Origin: an uncultured Granulosicoccus sp. | GTDB lineage: Bacteria; Pseudomonadota; Gammaproteobacteria; Granulosicoccales; Granulosicoccaceae | NCBI GenBank assembly: GCA_947495035.1 | Contig: CANLXI010000017.1 | Coordinates: forward strand, 1 to 64,000 | Length of the DNA stretch: 64,000 nucleotides | Reading direction: 5' to 3' | Shown: in pieces, positions 59,821-64,000 of the stretch | Layout of the letters: each line of letters opens with the position of its first letter | How positions within the stretch are numbered: position 1 is the first letter of the stretch | Notes under the pieces: generated by a model | Seen by the model: only the letters and a program-made list of their open reading frames with translations | Databases searched by the model: none | Told to the model about the DNA's origin: nothing | Translations under genes and position numbers: made by a program

Positions 59821-60114
59821 TGGCTCGGCTCACTTTTATTATTGTTTTTATCGTGTGACGCGAAGCGGTGGCCGGGCTGAGGTTCAATCGGTCTGACCCG
59901 CTTTCAATCGTCTGTCATAGCATGTATCGGTAACTTCCTGCGTCCATGAACGCTGATTCCGGAAAGCGATGGGCAATCGGCATCCGGAAGGGGACGCGCG
60001 TAACATCTTGCCGATCAACTGTCGGCGAGTTCACACGCAAAACGTAAAAGAATGTCGATTGGGTACGTTCTGAGCAGACATGCCCACCGGGCTCGATGGG
60101 CATGTCTCTTTCTC

Positions 60115-62964
60115 TTACTGCGCGAGGGTTTCGATACGACCGCTGCGCTGTCCATTGGCTGAACGGGCCCGAATGGCGACAACGGCCGCGTTGGGCGGTG
60201 AGCCTGCGGAATAGGTCGAGAAGTTCTGACCATCAGTGGAGTATTCCAGTGGCAGACCCGGCAGTTCGCTGTTCATGACCAGCGTGCCGCCAGCAGTACT
60301 GGCGCCGGGTACCGGAATCCGGTAACGGATGCCGGCGGCGTCAAGCTTGCGCAATTCCTTGACCGCCAGAGCGGCAGCAAAACCGGCATAGTCGCTGGTC
60401 AGGGAAGCCTCATCGACCAGGTTGGTATCACCGGAGAAGGTCTGCCCCGGGACGTAGTCGAGTTCCCAGTCGGCTCTGGACCAGGCTCTTTCCGCCAGTG
60501 CAATCACGCGCGGGAAGAGCATGTACTCGAATTGCTCCGCAGTACGGATGGTTTCACTCCACAACTGGCCCTGCATGCCCAGAAAACCCTGGTTGGCCAC
60601 ATCGCCGGTGGCGCTCCAGCTGCGGCCTTCGCGGTTGATCGAGGTCTCGGCGTTCTGTGGCAGGTTTTCCGGTGCGAAAGTGAAGACCTTGCGCAGATCG
60701 GTGAAACGCGTCGCCCAGTAGTAGCCACGCTCCTCGGGGTTGGCTTCCTGTGGAAAGTCGAAGTACAGGAAGTCAGGCACGGATACCACGGTCTCGTAAC
60801 CGCGATTGGAGAAACCGTTGATGTTGTTGTAGCCGGTGGATGTCGCCAGCATTTCCCAGTAGCCTACGCCGGCTCGCTGAGTGGCCAGGTCATCGGCATC
60901 CAGGTCATCGTAGATATCCTGATAGGCGTACAGTGCAGGAATGCCGGCATCGGCGACCCGCTGAGCCACTTCCTTGACGAAGTAGGGTTGCAGGACTTCG
61001 CGAGAGGCAATGCCCGGATTGCTGTCGATCAGAGCAGCACAGGCCGGAGAATTCTCCCAGGGATAGTCCCATTCACTGCGGTTGATGTTGCCGCGAAAGG
61101 ACACCTTGTCGCCGGCATTGATGTCCTGGAAACCGCCGCCGGTGAAGACATTGCGAGCCTCATCACCGCCCATGTGGAATATTTCCAGTTCCAGGCCGGC
61201 TTGCTGATACATTGCGGAGACATCGCCGATGACGGTCTCGATGAAGTTGTAGGTACCCGGAATGCAGGGGTTCAGGATGCCATCGTCATAGTGCTGAATG
61301 GTGAGGTAGCGCGAAGTGTCTTCCGGATCATCCACTCGAACATTGATATCGTCGGCATCACCGAGGTTCGCGGCACGGACCCGCATGGCAACCACGGCCG
61401 CTCGCGCATGAGCCGGCATGTCGAACTCGGGAATGACATCGATCTTGCGGGCAGCGGCGTAGCGCAGCAGAGAGACAAACTGGGCGCTGGTATAGAAGCC
61501 GCTACCCTGATTGCTGCTGAAGGGACCCGAACCGAGCTGCGGCATCAGGCTGGCCGCTTCCGAAACATTGCCGTCGCTGTCGAGGGCAAAGCTGCGACGT
61601 GCGCCTACATCGGTCAGTTCGGGCAGGGAGGGGATCTGCAGACGCCAGCCTTCGTCGTCCGTGAGGTGAATGTGCAGCTTGTTCAGCTTGTAGGCGGCCA
61701 TCTGATCCATGAGCTTCTGCATGGACTCCACCGAATGGAAGTTGCGCGCAACATCGACATGCATGCCACGAAAGTCGAAACGCGGGGCGTCCTGCACACT
61801 CACGAGCGGCAGAGTGCCGACACCGGGCTGCACCAGGGCCAGCAGAGACTGGGCGGCATGGAACAGTGCGGTTTCATCGGCACCTTCGAGACTGATGCCA
61901 CCGCTGGTGACATCCAGGGTGTAGCTGCCGACTGTCAGGGAAGGATTGATGGTGGCGCTCAGCGGTACTCCGGCAGCGGTACCCATGAACTGCGCCTGGC
62001 GCGCCTGCAAGGCGGCCACTGACTCGGCCGGGAGATCCGTGCCATTGAATGAAAAGCCGTTGCCGATGTTCAATGTGCCGCTACCCACAGTCATGCTGGC
62101 CGGGCGGGGAATGATGCGTGCCTGGATCTCTTCAGCGCTGAGCGTGTCGGCGATGGCCTGGGCATCCCCATTGGCCTCGAAGCGACTGCTGGCCGAGGCA
62201 ACCGGCGTGGGTTCGCCATTGTAGGACTTGGCATTGTCACCGGTGATCGCCACCGAATAGGCGGACTCGTCGGTGTCTTCATCGGTGTTGCCGATGAGCG
62301 TGACATTGCCGTTGTCGCGGACCAGCCAGTAGCGCGGCATGAAATCCGATTCGATCAGGTGATTGAATTCCGTGACCAGGCCGATGGTCTTGACGTTGCC
62401 ATCGAACCCGGTGAATGCATCGGTAGGCTCCAGGTAGTTCAGATCACCGTTGACCAGGGAGACGCTGAATTCTTCGCTGTCTACCCGCAGAATGCGGCGA
62501 ATGCTGTGGAAGTACAGTTTCCAGTTGCCATCGTTCAGTTCGCCATTGGCGTCCTTGATGTGCAGATTGGTCACACTGCAGGAGGCATATTCGGCAGCCA
62601 GTGACTGACAGCTGGGGTTGCCCGTCGGAAAGGCATCTCCGCCATGGTTTTCCACCACTTCGTAGACCACTGCCAGATTGTCCGGCAGAGCGGCTGCCTT
62701 GGCACGCCCAACATCCGAATACAGGGCTGTATCGGCCGGGTTGACCGCGTTCTGTGGCAAGGGCTTGCCTGTGTGGCTCAGGGCCGACAAGTCGCCGGAG
62801 TCCTGACCGCCAGTGGTACCGCCGTCCGTGCCACCACCGTCGGTACCACCAACGGTGCCTCCGTCAGTGTTGCCGCCGGAGCTGCTGGAACCGCCACAGG
62901 CAGTTGCCAGAGCTGCCGTGAACAGCAGGGCAAGAGTCAGTTTCAAGGAATTTTTTTTCATCAT
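60115..62964 (-). CDS. Beta-N-acetylhexosaminidase (GH20) lipoprotein
   Basis: A 949-residue protein from ATG 62964 (a second ATG follows at once). The signal LKLTLALLFTAALATAC ends at a lipobox-like Cys, so it is likely an outer-membrane or surface lipoprotein. A Gly/Thr/Ser/Asp-rich linker follows, then the chitobiase N-terminal carbohydrate domain, the GH20b domain (IIPRPASMTVGSG), the catalytic TIM barrel with HMGGDEARN (Asp601-Glu602) and a C-terminal chitobiase domain. It releases GlcNAc from chitobiose-type sugars. A frame start at 63399 would run antisense through the next gene and is rejected. It is likely used for chitin or murein sugars. Confidence 0.92.
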   Translation of the reverse strand: MMKKNSLKLTLALLFTAALATACGGSSSSGGNTDGGTVGGTDGGGTDGGTTGGQDSGDLSALSHTGKPLPQNAVNPADTALYSDVGRAKAAALPDNLAVVYEVVENHGGDAFPTGNPSCQSLAAEYASCSVTNLHIKDANGELNDGNWKLYFHSIRRILRVDSEEFSVSLVNGDLNYLEPTDAFTGFDGNVKTIGLVTEFNHLIESDFMPRYWLVRDNGNVTLIGNTDEDTDESAYSVAITGDNAKSYNGEPTPVASASSRFEANGDAQAIADTLSAEEIQARIIPRPASMTVGSGTLNIGNGFSFNGTDLPAESVAALQARQAQFMGTAAGVPLSATINPSLTVGSYTLDVTSGGISLEGADETALFHAAQSLLALVQPGVGTLPLVSVQDAPRFDFRGMHVDVARNFHSVESMQKLMDQMAAYKLNKLHIHLTDDEGWRLQIPSLPELTDVGARRSFALDSDGNVSEAASLMPQLGSGPFSSNQGSGFYTSAQFVSLLRYAAARKIDVIPEFDMPAHARAAVVAMRVRAANLGDADDINVRVDDPEDTSRYLTIQHYDDGILNPCIPGTYNFIETVIGDVSAMYQQAGLELEIFHMGGDEARNVFTGGGFQDINAGDKVSFRGNINRSEWDYPWENSPACAALIDSNPGIASREVLQPYFVKEVAQRVADAGIPALYAYQDIYDDLDADDLATQRAGVGYWEMLATSTGYNNINGFSNRGYETVVSVPDFLYFDFPQEANPEERGYYWATRFTDLRKVFTFAPENLPQNAETSINREGRSWSATGDVANQGFLGMQGQLWSETIRTAEQFEYMLFPRVIALAERAWSRADWELDYVPGQTFSGDTNLVDEASLTSDYAGFAAALAVKELRKLDAAGIRYRIPVPGASTAGGTLVMNSELPGLPLEYSTDGQNFSTYSAGSPPNAAVVAIRARSANGQRSGRIETLAQ

Positions 62965-63033
62965 GATGTGCAGATGGAGTAGTGCTGGCATTATGCCTGC
63001 CCATTTCCTGTTTTTTCGAGCAGTTGTCACACC

Positions 63034-63960
63034 TTGCAAGAGATTAACGAGACGACGTTGCGAAAACCCCTGTTGCGCGATCATCTGCGCCTTCTGACGG
63101 CGGCAGCCATCTGGGGTTCCTCCTTTCTGCTCAATGCCGTGGCGCTGGGGGATTTCACGCCCGTGGCGATTGCCAGCTACCGGGTGTTGCTGGCCGCTGT
63201 GATCATCTGCCTGGTGTGCCGCAGCATGAAACTGCCAGTGAAGCTGGATCGTCGCTCTGTGCTGTTGCTGGGCGCCATCGGTCTGCTCAATAGCGCGGTT
63301 CCATTCACGCTGATCGGCTGGGGACAATTGCGAATCGACAGTGCCACCACGGCCATCCTGCTGGCCTCGTCGCCGTTCTTCACGCTGCTGTTCTCGCATT
63401 TCATGACGCAGGATGATCGTTTCTCATGGCCCAAACTCACCGGACTGATACTGGGTTTTCTGGGGGTGGTGGTGTTGCTGGGACAGGGGCTGCTGCAGGG
63501 CGGTGGTGGCTTGAGCGGCATGCTGGCGGTCGTCGCAGCTGGCTGCTGTTACTCGATATCATCACTGTTGATCCGTCGCCTGAAAGGCATGCCGACGCTG
63601 CTGCTGGTGGCCGGTACCCTGGTGGCCGGCTGCGTGGTGATGGTACCCATTCTGCTGCTGTCGAGCCCACCCTGGGAGCAGCGCTGGCATCTGGAGACCG
63701 CTGGCGCTCTTGCAGTGCTGGCCATCGGACCGACCGCCATTGCCTATGTACTGCGCGCGCAGATCGTGCAGATCAACGGCGCGGTCTACATGTCCAATGT
63801 CGGTTATCTGATTCCGCTGTTTGCCGTGTTCTGGGGCTGGCTGTTCCTGTCACAGCAGCCCAGCCTTGCCATGTGGGTGGCATTGCTGCTGATTCTGGCC
63901 GGTATTGCCATTGGTCAGCGCCGCACGGACAGGCCGCTGGCGTCACCGGTTACACAATGA
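63034..63960 (+). CDS. DMT-superfamily transporter, EamA type
   Basis: A 308-residue membrane protein with ten predicted helices in two EamA repeats, residues about 20-150 and 165-295. The start of each repeat is seen as LLTAAAIWGSSFLLNAVAL and GMLAVVAAGCCYSISSLLI. GPTAIAYVLRAQIVQINGAV is typical of the second half. EamA proteins export amino acids or other small metabolites; the substrate here is unknown. The start is TTG 63034 or TTG 63058; neither has a strong ribosome site. It is divergent from the hexosaminidase gene with 69 bp between starts. Confidence 0.85.
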   Translation: MQEINETTLRKPLLRDHLRLLTAAAIWGSSFLLNAVALGDFTPVAIASYRVLLAAVIICLVCRSMKLPVKLDRRSVLLLGAIGLLNSAVPFTLIGWGQLRIDSATTAILLASSPFFTLLFSHFMTQDDRFSWPKLTGLILGFLGVVVLLGQGLLQGGGGLSGMLAVVAAGCCYSISSLLIRRLKGMPTLLLVAGTLVAGCVVMVPILLLSSPPWEQRWHLETAGALAVLAIGPTAIAYVLRAQIVQINGAVYMSNVGYLIPLFAVFWGWLFLSQQPSLAMWVALLLILAGIAIGQRRTDRPLASPVTQ

Positions 63961-64000
63961 CCGCGAACGGCACGATAATGGATACACGACACCGTACCTG

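Noticed and set aside
60532..62022. 496-residue plus-strand frame
   Set aside because: Antisense to the GH20 hexosaminidase.
62965..63399. N-terminal extension of the hexosaminidase
   Set aside because: It is antisense to the EamA gene, and a lipoprotein signal begins at 62964.

Overview
The window is a stretch of bacterial chromosome from a gammaproteobacterium. The evidence is gene content and order: a complete isc operon (iscRSUA-hscBA-fdx-iscX), aroA-cmk-rpsA-ihfB-lapB-pyrF, queA-tgt-yajC-secDF, tig-clpPX-lon-hupB-ppiD, map-glnD-dapE, and rpsB-tsf-pyrH-frr-uppS-cdsA-dxr-rseP-bamA-skp-lpxD-fabZ-lpxA. LPS, Bam and Skp genes show a Gram-negative envelope. By eye the DNA is moderately GC-rich. 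Genus cannot be fixed from the sequence alone. I see no rRNA, CRISPR array, insertion sequence, prophage or integrase. Seven tRNA genes are present.

Layout. Positions 1-4400 form an iron and heme block, mostly on the minus strand: a TonB energising unit (exbB, two exbD paralogues, and a tonB cut by the left edge), bacterioferritin and its ferredoxin, the small heme-uptake protein HemP, an IsdG-like heme monooxygenase and Fur. Two Fur-box-like sequences lie in its promoter regions. Positions 4581-11704 carry aroA, cmk, rpsA, ihfB, lapB, pyrF and a phosphoribosyltransferase. Positions 11803-17651 hold tRNA-Leu(CAA) followed closely by queA, tgt, yajC, secD and secF. Positions 17543-21128 carry an acyltransferase, suhB, trmJ and cysE. 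The isc operon spans 21177-27247 and opens with a good IscR-type operator. A tRNA cluster (Pro, Arg, His, Leu) precedes tig-clpP-clpX, lon, hupB, tRNA-Val, tRNA-Asp and ppiD (27360-37172). A DUF2470 protein, mscL, fabI, dapE, glnD and map follow to 43993. From 44201 to 57017 runs the translation and envelope-biogenesis super-operon. The right end (57135-63960) has lpxB in reverse orientation, an astacin-like secreted protease, a lipoprotein beta-N-acetylhexosaminidase and a DMT-family transporter.

How the parts work together. The left block would import, store and degrade iron or heme under Fur control. The isc operon uses iron and cysteine sulfur for Fe-S clusters, and cysE upstream supplies the cysteine precursor. 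The rpsB-to-lpxA run joins translation factors to isoprenoid (dxr, uppS), phospholipid (cdsA), outer-membrane protein (bamA, skp, rseP) and lipid A (lpxD, lpxA, fabZ) synthesis. The distal protease and hexosaminidase look like exported degradative enzymes and form the accessory part of the window.

Most unusual points: (1) the second ExbD has Asn where the first has the conserved membrane Asp; (2) QueA carries a 96-bp hexanucleotide array encoding an Asp-Ala/Ser-Thr repeat, and the partial TonB carries a 12-copy hexanucleotide array encoding Pro-Glu repeats; (3) tRNA genes sit very close to protein genes (hupB to tRNA-Val 7 bp, tRNA-Leu to queA 51 bp); (4) lpxB is inverted relative to lpxA; (5) the astacin-like protein has both a lipobox and a GlyGly-CTERM-like tail. 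I found no clearly new multi-gene system; most of the window is conserved core genome.
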